From NCBI GenBank assembly GCA_039989855.1, contig JBDXGZ010000001.1:186001-250000 (forward strand): a stretch of DNA of 64,000 nt, given 5' to 3'. The notes below the pieces were generated by a model. The model saw only the letters and a list, made by a program, of their open reading frames with translations. It did not search any database and was not told the origin of the DNA. Position 1 is the first letter of the stretch. The number at the start of each line of letters is the position of its first letter. Origin of the DNA: CALFVT01 sp039989855 (GTDB taxonomy: Bacteria > Pseudomonadota > Alphaproteobacteria > Caulobacterales > Maricaulaceae). The translations under genes were made by a program, and so were the position numbers. This document shows, piece by piece, positions 35,039-44,257 of this stretch.

Positions 35039-35881
35039 TTATTTAGCTTTGAACGTCACGCTATCAACAGGAACAGCTGTTGTGCGGAATTTATTTTGCG
35101 GAACAAATGAATTATTGAGATCAAAATCAACATTATAAGTTTCTCCCGAGACTAATTTATCAGAACCAGACAGGTTTACCCCAATCGTTCTTTTATGATT
35201 ATCGAGAACAACTGTATTTACTGCAACTTTATCAACAGTGTCTCCCGTGCTTGATTTAATAATTGCATGTCCATTAAGGCGCGCATGTGCATCACCTGTG
35301 TTTTCAATTTCAATGGATACAAGATCAGCGCCACCATTTTTGACAACTTCTGTTTTAACTACAGGTAGGCTTTTTGACGGAAGTGTTGTGAGGTAAAATA
35401 GTGAAGCCAACTGATATTTGTTCCAAACACCAGACGCATCTCCTCGGTCACTCGGAAGTCGTGTCGTCGCGAGCAGGGCAAAACGATGATCGCCATTATC
35501 TTTAATCTTAAATGGCGCGGTGATTTCTACGCTAATTTCCTGCTTTGTTTCTGGTTTTAGTGTTACAACAGCCGGACTAAATCGCACCCAGTCAGCCGCA
35601 GAGCGATCTGTTTCACCAGGCGGTGAGAGAACTAGCTCTCCGTCTTCATCTAAGGTCCAGTCAGCAAGACTGATGGTCAGGCTGATGGTCTTTTCCTTAT
35701 GAACATTCCCAATTGTGATGGTTTGTCGGTTGTTTTCGCCCGGCTTTATAGTCATTTCGACGGTCGCTGGCTGAACCCCAACTCCAAAAGCGTGTGAAAG
35801 AGGTGCCATCGCGCTGGTCGCGAGGAGTGCTGCTAATCCAATTTTGTAGAATTTGCGTGGTAAAGTAGAAAAAAGTTTCAT
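35039..35881 (-). CDS. PapD-like periplasmic chaperone
   Basis: Exported protein of 280 residues with a signal peptide ending near SHAFG. The mature sequence starts VGVQPATVEMTIKPGENNRQTITIGN, the typical first strands of a PapD-type immunoglobulin domain. A second conserved stretch, SLFYLTTLPSKSLPV, sits where the G1 donor strand and the linker to domain 2 occur. A second beta domain follows (VSIEIENTGDAHARLNG...). I do not see the usual Arg near strand A and the Lys of classical chaperones at obvious positions, so it would be an atypical or alternate-class member. It sits between the two subunit genes, which fits a role in stabilising them in the periplasm. Confidence 0.78.
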   Translation of the reverse strand: MKLFSTLPRKFYKIGLAALLATSAMAPLSHAFGVGVQPATVEMTIKPGENNRQTITIGNVHKEKTISLTISLADWTLDEDGELVLSPPGETDRSAADWVRFSPAVVTLKPETKQEISVEITAPFKIKDNGDHRFALLATTRLPSDRGDASGVWNKYQLASLFYLTTLPSKSLPVVKTEVVKNGGADLVSIEIENTGDAHARLNGHAIIKSSTGDTVDKVAVNTVVLDNHKRTIGVNLSGSDKLVSGETYNVDFDLNNSFVPQNKFRTTAVPVDSVTFKAK

Positions 35882-35980
35882 GTGATCATCCCAAGTTTAG
35901 CCCTATTGTCTTAAATTAAACCAAATAAGGGTTTCTCGGTGGTTAATTTCACTGCTTTTTTTTAAGGATGCTTAAATATG

Positions 35981-36010
35981 AAAAAACCGCCAGAGCAGAA
36001 CTCTGGCGGT
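35981..36010 (-). terminator. Perfect terminator between major subunit and chaperone
   Basis: ACCGCCAGAG (35986-35995) and CTCTGGCGGT (36001-36010) form a perfect ten-pair stem with a five-base loop. On the minus strand a T-tract follows (A-run at 35981-35986 on the plus strand). It lies 28 bases after the major subunit stop and about 100 bases before the chaperone, so partial read-through would give far more subunit than chaperone, as seen in fimbrial operons. Confidence 0.93.
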
Positions 36011-36037
36011 CTAATTTGTAATTTGTCTAACGACTGA

Positions 36038-36934
36038 CTATGGTACGAAGATCGTGTAAGTCACGTCAGAAGAGATTGTACCAACACCACTGGAAAGGTC
36101 GAAACCTTGGTTGCCAGCTGTTGAAAGGTCTGTATCAAGTTCATATGACACATCAAAGCGAACTGATTGCTGCGTCAATGTACCTGGGTCAGCTGCTGTA
36201 CGCTGGCTACCAACAAATACTGTAGTTGGAGCTGCAGCATTGTCAGAAATTGCGTTGAGTGAAGCGAGTGTTGCTACACCCGTACCAGTACCGGTAGGAT
36301 CTTGAGCTTCGTCACCGAAAGCCAGTCCATCGTTCCCACTTGTCGTGATGTCCATTTCCCATGTTATATGGGTTGTATCAAGACCAGTAACGTCTCCAGC
36401 AGCATTAACGCCCGTCAAGCCACCTGTAACGTTAGCTGCTGTACGTGATGCACGAATTTCGAAATTGGTGTTTGAGGCGACGTAGAATGACGACTCATGT
36501 GAAATGTCACCAACGCCGTCAACGTCTGTGTCTCCATCAATTTCAAATGCACTCAATGAATCACTAACATCAAGAGCACCAGATGTGTTACCATCGTCTG
36601 TAAAGCTACCGCCAGATACAGCACCAGTGACTGGATCAAAAGTAGCGGCGTCGATGTCACCAGCAGCAGCACCAATTGGAGTCAATGACCCTGTTAGTAC
36701 AGTGTGAACATCACCGTCGATAAGGTCAGTTCCGCCTGCGGCGCCAAGGCCAACAACGAAATCAGATACGATTGGAGCTTGATCACCAGTTCCATCATCA
36801 AAACCATCTGCACCCCAAACGACGACAACGCCGAGTACTTGGAAGAACGGACGATCAATAACTGAGGCATAAGCAGTTGACGCCATCATAGCAGTCAACG
36901 CTGTACCTGCAATTGCAAGTTTACGTAAAGACAT
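36038..36934 (-). CDS. Major secreted subunit of the chaperone-usher-like system
   Basis: Exported protein of 298 residues starting at ATG 36934 (MSLRKLAIAG), with GGGA about seven bases upstream; the frame extends to a TTG at 36952. The signal peptide ends near TAYAS. The mature protein is rich in Gly, Ala, Asp and Thr, has no cysteine, and has an alternating-hydrophobic N-terminal strand (FFQVLGVVVVWGAD) and C-terminal strand (SSDVTYTIFVP), as expected for donor-strand exchange. Internal motifs match the 34150-35031 protein in the same order. The Asp-rich loop DGDTDVDGVGD looks calcium-binding. The strong terminator behind it suggests high expression. No named family is recognised. Confidence 0.75.
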   Translation of the reverse strand: MSLRKLAIAGTALTAMMASTAYASVIDRPFFQVLGVVVVWGADGFDDGTGDQAPIVSDFVVGLGAAGGTDLIDGDVHTVLTGSLTPIGAAAGDIDAATFDPVTGAVSGGSFTDDGNTSGALDVSDSLSAFEIDGDTDVDGVGDISHESSFYVASNTNFEIRASRTAANVTGGLTGVNAAGDVTGLDTTHITWEMDITTSGNDGLAFGDEAQDPTGTGTGVATLASLNAISDNAAAPTTVFVGSQRTAADPGTLTQQSVRFDVSYELDTDLSTAGNQGFDLSSGVGTISSDVTYTIFVP

Positions 36935-37052
36935 AATTTTTCCCATTTTCAAGTTTGCCGGTCCCCCGGATTAAGGTACTTTTACATCAAGTGTATTTCC
37001 GCTGAGTTTAGGGTTTTAGTTAATAGAGGGTAAAATTTCACTGTAATTGCCT

Positions 37053-37071
37053 CTAAATCACCCCAATTTAG
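37053..37071. promoter_or_regulatory. Inverted repeat in the divergent promoter region
   Basis: CTAAAT (37053-37058) and ATTTAG (37066-37071) form a 6-7-6 dyad midway between the divergent major-subunit and alpha-2-macroglobulin genes. It could be an operator for either. No regulator gene is adjacent, so this is a candidate only. Confidence 0.25.
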
Positions 37072-37125
37072 TCAAATATGGGTCACTTAGTAATTTTATG
37101 TTAAAGATATATAAGATTTGCAGAT

Positions 37126-40100
37126 GTGAAGAATGTGGTTGTGAAGAATTTAGAGTTAGGCATATTATTTATAGCCATTTCAATATTTGTAGCAGGCTTT
37201 ATTGGATATGCTTTTTATCCAAATAGTGTAACGGTCAGCTTATCTCAAAATATTGAAAATGTGTCGATTAGGGTTGTTGAGCCTGATCCTACACGGAATC
37301 CTAACTCTGTAGGGGAGGTTAGGCTGGACCAAACCTTAGAAGAAACGACGACATCATATCCTGATAATACAGATACACATGTGGAGGCAAAGTTACCTCA
37401 GCTGAAACCTTTACAGTATCGAAGACGCTATAATGACGAAAATTCCGTTGTACCAACAAGTTGTTTTAGTTTCTCTCAAAATCTAACGGCGGAAAAACAA
37501 CCACAATATACCGATTATATTGACGTCACACCTCGCGTCGATGTCGCGGTGAGTGTGAAGAACCGTGATCTTTGCCTTAGCGGTTTTGAATATGGGCAAG
37601 ACTATAAACTCACACTTAAAACGGGACTACCTGCCGATGGGGCCTTGCCACTTAGCCGTAATGTTGATGTTGATTTAAGCTTTGCGGCACGACCACCCTA
37701 TGTCGGCTTTTCTGGTAATGGCATTATTTTACCCCGTAAAGATGCGCAAGGCATCGGGTTTGATACAGTTAATGTCTCGAAGTTGAAAGTTACTCTCTAC
37801 CGCGTAAATGACAGAATGATTGCGCGGCGTGCCCCTACGGACGGTAAAATAACCGAAGAGGGCGGCTATTCTTGGCAGCATAGTGATGCGGCTTCGACCA
37901 TAAGGACAGAAGTATGGACGGGTGACGTTGATGTTAAGTCTGTCCCTAATGAGACAGTTACTACGGTCTTTCCATTATCAGATGTCGTCGGTGAACTTAA
38001 GGAGGGGGCTTATGTCATTTCCGTTGTGCGAGATCATGAAGCGACTGAGCGGCGTCCCGCGCAAGCTTGGCGCTGGGTCATTGTTACCGATATTGCGATG
38101 ACGACTTACCGTGGGGATCACGGGATGAGTGTTTTTGCACGTAGCTTAAAAACAGCGAAACGGTTAGACGGCGTTAAAGTGCAGCTTCTCGCAGCTAATA
38201 ATGAAATTCTCGCATCGAAAGAAACAGACGCCTTAGGGCGTGCCAGTTTTGAGGCGCCTTTATTAGCGGGATCGGGTGCGCTTCAACCGCATATGGTTTT
38301 GGCTTACGGAACTGACAATGATTTTGCTATGATTGATCTTCGACGTCCGCCTCTTGACATGAGTGATTACGATATTGGTGGGCGTAGCAAGCTGTCACCG
38401 ATTGATGGTTATGGGTTTGCAGAGCGCGGTATCTACCGTCCGGGTGAGATGGCTCACCTGACCTTTATGCTACGTACAGGTAAGTTAAAATCAGTGAGTG
38501 ACCGAGGCGGCGTTTTGAAAATTATCCGCCCTGATAACGTGGTTGTCCTTGAGCGCCGCATTAAAGCTTCTGAGTTTAAAGGTGGAACTTTAAACATTCC
38601 TTATACTTTGTCGCGGGATGTGCCGCGCGGTCGTTGGCAAGCGAGCCTAACGCCTGACGGTCAAGACGCCGCTGTGAGCCTATCTTTTGATGTGCAAGAT
38701 TTCGTCTCGCAAAAATTACGGGTAAAGCTGGATGAGTATGACGGTATTTATGATGGTGGCTCCGAGTTACGACTGGGTTTGCAAGCAGACTTCCTTTACG
38801 GCGCGCCTGCGTCAGACCTACCCTCTGACGGAGAAGCACGCGTTGAAATTGACCTCAAACCTTTTCCCGAATTTAAAGACTATGCTTTCTCACCCCGCAA
38901 TCCAGACTTCACGGGTGGTTTTCATTATCTCACAGCAGGTGGGACAGATGAAAAGGGTCACGTGAATTTAGTCTTAGAGAGCCTTCCTAATCTTGCCAAC
39001 ACGGCTTTACCTTTAAGGCTGCAAGTTACAGGCGGAGTTTCAGAACCATCTGGTCGTTACGTGCGCGATAGTGTGTTTATCCCAACACGCACGCAAGACA
39101 GTTACGCGGGTATCCGCTCACCTTACGCGACCCATAGAGCGCCACGCGGTAAACCCGTCGACCTCGATATAGTCCTTCTTGATAAAGCAGGAGCGCAAAA
39201 AGCAGGGACACTGTCTTGGGTCTTGATGAACCAAGATTGGGATTATCAATGGTATAAACTCCACGGACGGTGGCGCTATCGCCGCGATATTTTTGAACAT
39301 GAATTTGCTAGCGGGACGTTTGATATGTCGGCAGGCGTTCCGACCACATGGTCCCGTCGTTTGCAGTGGGGGGATTACCGACTTGTTTTAAAAGACGGGG
39401 AACGTGAGCTCACAAGTTATGAATTTGCTGTCGGGTGGGGCCGTAAATCCCAATCGGATAAGCCAGATGATTTGCAAATTTCTCTCTCTAAAACCGACCT
39501 TGAACATGGAGATAGATTTACGCTGATGGTTACATCTCCTTACGCGGGTGAAGCCGATCTTATTTTGACGAATAATGATGTGTTTGTCTCTAAATCTATT
39601 TCATTATCCGAAGGTGTGTCCGAGATTGATCTGACTTATGATCAATCATGGGGGCAGGGAGTTTATGCTCTCGTCAGTGTCTATACGCCGCGAGACGTAA
39701 CCACGCGTCCTATACCGCGCCGAGCTGTGGGGACGCAATATATTCGCCGTAATCCAAAGCCGACGACCTTGAACATCGATATAAAAACGCCAGATGTTAT
39801 ACGTCCAAATAGCCGTCATGAGGTTCTACTCAATATCTCACAAAATGGAGGCCAACCAGACGGCCCTGCATGGGCGAACCTTACCGCCGTTGATGAGGGC
39901 ATTTTGCAACTGACAAAATATCAAAGCCCCGCCGCAGATACAGTCTTTCATGCCAAGGCTGCCCTCGCTCAATCCATTCATGATGATTATGGCCGCATTC
40001 TAAACCCAAACCTTGGCAGTTCGGCTATTGTCCGCTCTGGCGGTGATGGTATTGGCGGCGAAGGATTGACCGTCATTCCGCAAAAGACCGTGTCCTTATT

Positions 40101-42144
40101 TGAAGGCATGATTGAAGTGAGGAACGGCAAAGCGGTTGTACCTCTTGATATTCCCGATTTTAATGGAGAATTACGTCTTATGACGACCGCATGGTCAAAC
40201 CAAGCTGTCGGGAGTGCCTCACGCCCCGTAACTGTGCGTGATCCTGTGCCCTATAGCGTGGCTCTCCCGCGGTTCCTTGCTCCCGGCGATGAAGTAGAAG
40301 CGGTGATTTCTGTTGATAATGTCTCTGGTGTTGAGGGAGCGTATGCGGTCAATTTAGATATAGACGACTATCTCTCCGTCAAGGGTCAAGCCGAGACGTT
40401 TGAGTTGGAAACAGGCCAGCGCCAAGACCAAGCTGTTTTGCTCAAAGCCTTGGACGCAGGTGTATCAAGCCTTAAATACGCGGTGTTTGGACCGCAAAGC
40501 TACGCGCGGACAGGAGAGACACAAATGCAAGTGCGCTCGCCTTATTTACCTATCTCTTACGCAGAGGAATGGCTGATTAAAGCCGATCAAAACTTCATAG
40601 TTCCAAAAGAGCTTTTAGAGAACTTCTTCCCGCGGAGTGTCGATATGACCTTGTCCGTATCAGTGGGTAATCTCATTGATCCGACGCCCTATGCAGAACG
40701 TTTACGTCGATACCCATATGGTTGCACAGAGCAAACTACTTCAGCTGCACTTGCGCTCTTATATGGTCGTGATTTCGGTGTTAAAATTCACCCACGGCTT
40801 GGGCATTTTGAAACTAAGATGCAGCAGGCTATAAACCGTCTCGTTATGCGCCAAAGTGAGGACGGCACTTTTGGTCTCTGGAGAGAAGGAGATGGCAATG
40901 CGTCTCTGTGGCTAGGTGTTTATACGTCTGATTTCCTCTTACGCGCGAACGAAAATGGATATGATGTTGAAGTGTCTGTGCTTGAGCGGACGCGCAAGGC
41001 GCTTGAGTCTATCAGTAAAATAACACCTGCGAGAGCCTTGGGATACCGTCTAAATGTGAACCGCTATAGGTCAACATCTAATGCGATACAGCGTCAAGTC
41101 GCTGCTGCTGCTTATGCAAGTTACGTTATGGCACGTGACGGGAAAGGGCGTTTAGGGCAGGCACGATACTTGTTTGATGCCCATAAAAAGATCATTAAGT
41201 CACCTTTGACCTTTGGTTATTTATCTGAAACCTTCGCATTGCTCGGGGATGACGCCCGTGCTCAGGCTGCTTTTGATATGGCGAAAGAAACTATTGGCTA
41301 TGAGGATGACGAAAATTATTACCAGACGTCTCTTCGTGATGTTGCAGGTTTAATTGCTGTGTTAAGCAATAAAGACCAGCAACTTATTCTTCGGACAGGT
41401 TTTGTTGAAGCGCTTAAAGAACCGAATCGCTTGAGAACACAAGAAATTGCTCATGTTCTTTTGGCGCTTCGCCAGCAATCTAGTCAAGAAACTGAGATTA
41501 ACATTACGAGTTCTGGCGTTGAATTCAGCGGTGTTGATCCAGAAGCAAGTTTGCCCGTATCCCGTGCATTTGCTTACGCGGCAGACATCAATAAAGGGCT
41601 TTCTATTCGCAACAATGGGGAACATTCTGTTCTGCTCAAAGCGGTGATTAACGGTTCTCCACGTAAAGCACCTGAACCTGTAGACAATGGCTTGATAGCA
41701 AGTAAAACGCTTCACAATCTGAAAGGAGAAACCGTAGAACTCGATCAAATCAGGCGCGGGGAACGCTATGTGGTGAAACTCGGATTTGCGTCAAAGCAAA
41801 ACCGTTCACGCACGATCGTCGTCGCGGATTTGCTACCTGCAGGATTTGAGATTGAACAAATATTATTGCCGAGCGATGGTAAGAGTAAACGCGGTGTTGA
41901 TGGGCCTTTTGGGTGGGCAGGAGAAATCAGTAAATTTGATATGACAGAGTCCCGTGATGATCGCCTCATTATTTCTGGCGATACTTATCGACAAACAGAA
42001 TATACGGCGGCCTATATTGTCCGTGCGACCATGAACGGTGACTTTGCTTTACCAGGTGTCGTGATTGAGGATATGTACCGTCCTGGCGATATGACGATCA
42101 CCAAAGGCTCGCGCCTTCGTATTTCAAACGGTGGAGCGCTTTAG
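37126..42144 (+). CDS. Bacterial alpha-2-macroglobulin (YfhM-type) with thioester
   Basis: Large periplasmic protease-trapping protein of 1672 residues, close to E. coli YfhM (1653). The reactive thioester motif CTEQ is at residues 1200-1203 (PYGCTEQTTSAA). MG-type beta domains precede it, with family segments such as GIYRPGEMAHLTFMLR and NLTAVDEGILQLTKY, and the helical TED and receptor-like domains follow. YfhM itself is a lipoprotein; here the N-terminus (NLELGILFIAISIFVAGFIGYAF) looks like a single uncleaved membrane anchor without a lipobox Cys. The start is a GTG with a poor ribosome site; GTGs at 37135 and 37141 are alternatives. It pairs with pbpC, the classic arrangement for envelope defence and repair. 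Confidence 0.93.
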   Translation: MKNVVVKNLELGILFIAISIFVAGFIGYAFYPNSVTVSLSQNIENVSIRVVEPDPTRNPNSVGEVRLDQTLEETTTSYPDNTDTHVEAKLPQLKPLQYRRRYNDENSVVPTSCFSFSQNLTAEKQPQYTDYIDVTPRVDVAVSVKNRDLCLSGFEYGQDYKLTLKTGLPADGALPLSRNVDVDLSFAARPPYVGFSGNGIILPRKDAQGIGFDTVNVSKLKVTLYRVNDRMIARRAPTDGKITEEGGYSWQHSDAASTIRTEVWTGDVDVKSVPNETVTTVFPLSDVVGELKEGAYVISVVRDHEATERRPAQAWRWVIVTDIAMTTYRGDHGMSVFARSLKTAKRLDGVKVQLLAANNEILASKETDALGRASFEAPLLAGSGALQPHMVLAYGTDNDFAMIDLRRPPLDMSDYDIGGRSKLSPIDGYGFAERGIYRPGEMAHLTFMLRTGKLKSVSDRGGVLKIIRPDNVVVLERRIKASEFKGGTLNIPYTLSRDVPRGRWQASLTPDGQDAAVSLSFDVQDFVSQKLRVKLDEYDGIYDGGSELRLGLQADFLYGAPASDLPSDGEARVEIDLKPFPEFKDYAFSPRNPDFTGGFHYLTAGGTDEKGHVNLVLESLPNLANTALPLRLQVTGGVSEPSGRYVRDSVFIPTRTQDSYAGIRSPYATHRAPRGKPVDLDIVLLDKAGAQKAGTLSWVLMNQDWDYQWYKLHGRWRYRRDIFEHEFASGTFDMSAGVPTTWSRRLQWGDYRLVLKDGERELTSYEFAVGWGRKSQSDKPDDLQISLSKTDLEHGDRFTLMVTSPYAGEADLILTNNDVFVSKSISLSEGVSEIDLTYDQSWGQGVYALVSVYTPRDVTTRPIPRRAVGTQYIRRNPKPTTLNIDIKTPDVIRPNSRHEVLLNISQNGGQPDGPAWANLTAVDEGILQLTKYQSPAADTVFHAKAALAQSIHDDYGRILNPNLGSSAIVRSGGDGIGGEGLTVIPQKTVSLFEGMIEVRNGKAVVPLDIPDFNGELRLMTTAWSNQAVGSASRPVTVRDPVPYSVALPRFLAPGDEVEAVISVDNVSGVEGAYAVNLDIDDYLSVKGQAETFELETGQRQDQAVLLKALDAGVSSLKYAVFGPQSYARTGETQMQVRSPYLPISYAEEWLIKADQNFIVPKELLENFFPRSVDMTLSVSVGNLIDPTPYAERLRRYPYGCTEQTTSAALALLYGRDFGVKIHPRLGHFETKMQQAINRLVMRQSEDGTFGLWREGDGNASLWLGVYTSDFLLRANENGYDVEVSVLERTRKALESISKITPARALGYRLNVNRYRSTSNAIQRQVAAAAYASYVMARDGKGRLGQARYLFDAHKKIIKSPLTFGYLSETFALLGDDARAQAAFDMAKETIGYEDDENYYQTSLRDVAGLIAVLSNKDQQLILRTGFVEALKEPNRLRTQEIAHVLLALRQQSSQETEINITSSGVEFSGVDPEASLPVSRAFAYAADINKGLSIRNNGEHSVLLKAVINGSPRKAPEPVDNGLIASKTLHNLKGETVELDQIRRGERYVVKLGFASKQNRSRTIVVADLLPAGFEIEQILLPSDGKSKRGVDGPFGWAGEISKFDMTESRDDRLIISGDTYRQTEYTAAYIVRATMNGDFALPGVVIEDMYRPGDMTITKGSRLRISNGGAL

Positions 42145-42145
42145 A

Positions 42146-44200
42146 ATGGTGAAGGTTGCGGCCTCCCGCATATCTTATTCAAAGCGGGTTAAGGCCGCCT
42201 TGGGCGCGCTTATATTGCTCTTTTTTGGAGTATGGACGTTACTACCGCCGCCCATTGATAAGTTGGATAATATCTCGCCGCAGCTATTTGATCGTAATGG
42301 TGCGCTCCTGACAAGCTATACTGTGGATGATGGCCTATGGCGGGTACATACGCCACTTGAAGAGATTGATCCGCGCTTCATAGAGGCGTTGATTGCTGTC
42401 GAAGATGAACGGTTTTGGCATCATAGCGGGGTTGATGTTCTCTCTATATTAAGGGCGACGAAAACCTTGATACGGTCGGGTAAGGCGAAATCAGGCGCGT
42501 CAACAATCACCATGCAATTGGTCAGACAGATTGAGCCAAGAGAGCGTGTGCTTTCTGCTAAACTTCTCGAGTCAGGCAGAGCGCTTCAATATAATCTTGT
42601 CCTCTCAAAAACTGAAATTTTAGAGCAATATCTGACCCATATTTCTTACGGGGGCAATATTCACGGTTTAGGGGCTGCGACGCGAATATATTTTGACAAG
42701 TCACCTAAATATTTAACATGGTCAGAGATCGCAGCCTTGATTGCCTTGCCGCAAGCCCCCGCCAGCCGCCGCCCACGTTTAACGGATCATAAGAGCTTGA
42801 TAAGTGGGCGAGATAAAATCCTTGATAAGCTCGTCCGTCAAAAAGTCATAACGACAAAACAAGCTATTGAAGCGAAACAAGATGCGTTGAATTTAAACTT
42901 AAGCCATATGCCGAGCACGGGTGATGCGGCCATAATGGCGATGACAAAACAACCACGTAAAGGCCCTTCGACCCATACGACTTTGGACGCGAAAACCCAA
43001 TCTACATTACGGAAAGTTTTCAAGGGATATAGCTCCGAATGGCCGCAAGAGGTCAATGGCTCTGCTATTATTGTTCACAATAAGACCCGTGAAATTCGCG
43101 CCCTTGTTGGGGCGGCGTCCGTAAAGCATGACGGAGGATGGATGAACCTTACCCAAATTCAGCGCTCTCCGGGCTCGACCTTAAAGCCGTTTATTTACGG
43201 CTTGGCGATGGATGAAGGACTCATTGACAGCTCAACACGGCTGTCCGACCGTCCGCAGGACTTTGATGGCTATGAACCCGAAAACTTCGACCGTATTTAT
43301 CACGGTGATGTACGGGTGCATGAAGCGCTCCGTCATAGTTTGAACATTCCTGCGGTGGCTGTGATGCAGCAATTAGGTGCACCACGTTTCGAAGCCATGC
43401 TACGCGGTAGCTATATTGACCCCAAGCGCGCCAACCCAAACCGCGAAGGGGCAGGGCTTGCCATTGCTTTAGGCGGCGTTGGCTTAACCGCGCTTGATCT
43501 TGCCACCCTTTATGCAGGTTTAGCTAACGGCGGTAAGGTTCTGCCGCTAATATGGCAGGCCTCTGAGACGCTGCAAAAACCAAGCTATATGTTTGGGCCA
43601 GGCACGGCGGAAGACTTAACGCAAATATTACGCTTTGCGCCAAACCCGAATGGAACACTACCCCATTGGGTAAAAATGAACGCAAGCCCTGTGGCTTATA
43701 AGACGGGGACGTCCTACGGATTTCGTGATACTTGGGCCGTAGGCTATACGCCCGAATGGACGGTCGTCGTCTGGGTTGGACGGCCTGACGGCGGTGTCAT
43801 GCCCAATCAAACGGGCCGCAAAATGGCCGCGCCGATTATGTTCGATATATTTGACCACTTACCCAATGAAGGAAGTGGGTTTGGTTATTATAAAGACCCA
43901 GAGGTTGCGGCAGGGCTGCAAAATATGATCGAGAAAACCCCTGCTAAAACTGGGCCTGAATTTACCTTTCCTGTTGACGGGGCGGTTGTTCTCGACCCGC
44001 CGCGTGGACGCGGTATTAATGTGACCCTGCGTGAAATGTCGAAGCTTACGTCGCTCTATGTGAACGGTGAATCCGTTGAACCTACGGGTAAGAACTGGGT
44101 TTGGCAGCCGCCTTCAGCAGGTTTTTATAAGCTGACAGGTCTTGATGATCAGGGGCACACGCAGACCATATCAGTGCGTATTGTTTCAGATATATTATAG
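42146..44200 (+). CDS. pbpC: Penicillin-binding protein 1C
   Basis: Bifunctional peptidoglycan synthase anchored in the inner membrane. One membrane helix lies near residues 15-33. The GT51 glycosyltransferase follows, with AVEDERFWHHSGVD and GASTITMQLVRQ. The transpeptidase has SxxK in SPGSTLKPF, SxN in RHSLNIPA and KTG in YKTGTSYG, and a PBP1C-specific C-terminal beta domain closes the protein. The ATG at 42146 is preferred (GGAG upstream); it starts one base after the alpha-2-macroglobulin stop, while a GTG at 42131 would overlap it. Length 684. A bidirectional terminator follows. Confidence 0.95.
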   Translation: MVKVAASRISYSKRVKAALGALILLFFGVWTLLPPPIDKLDNISPQLFDRNGALLTSYTVDDGLWRVHTPLEEIDPRFIEALIAVEDERFWHHSGVDVLSILRATKTLIRSGKAKSGASTITMQLVRQIEPRERVLSAKLLESGRALQYNLVLSKTEILEQYLTHISYGGNIHGLGAATRIYFDKSPKYLTWSEIAALIALPQAPASRRPRLTDHKSLISGRDKILDKLVRQKVITTKQAIEAKQDALNLNLSHMPSTGDAAIMAMTKQPRKGPSTHTTLDAKTQSTLRKVFKGYSSEWPQEVNGSAIIVHNKTREIRALVGAASVKHDGGWMNLTQIQRSPGSTLKPFIYGLAMDEGLIDSSTRLSDRPQDFDGYEPENFDRIYHGDVRVHEALRHSLNIPAVAVMQQLGAPRFEAMLRGSYIDPKRANPNREGAGLAIALGGVGLTALDLATLYAGLANGGKVLPLIWQASETLQKPSYMFGPGTAEDLTQILRFAPNPNGTLPHWVKMNASPVAYKTGTSYGFRDTWAVGYTPEWTVVVWVGRPDGGVMPNQTGRKMAAPIMFDIFDHLPNEGSGFGYYKDPEVAAGLQNMIEKTPAKTGPEFTFPVDGAVVLDPPRGRGINVTLREMSKLTSLYVNGESVEPTGKNWVWQPPSAGFYKLTGLDDQGHTQTISVRIVSDIL

Positions 44201-44206
44201 GCATAA

Positions 44207-44242
44207 AAAACCTCTCATTTAATTTATTTAAAGAGAGGTTTT
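44207..44242. terminator. Bidirectional terminator between convergent pbpC and the acyl-CoA synthetase gene
   Basis: AAAACCTCTC (44207-44216) pairs perfectly with GAGAGGTTTT (44233-44242), with further A-T pairing possible in the loop. The stem ends in A and T tracts, so it can end transcripts from both sides. Confidence 0.85.
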
Positions 44243-44257
44243 GAACAGTGTTTGTTA

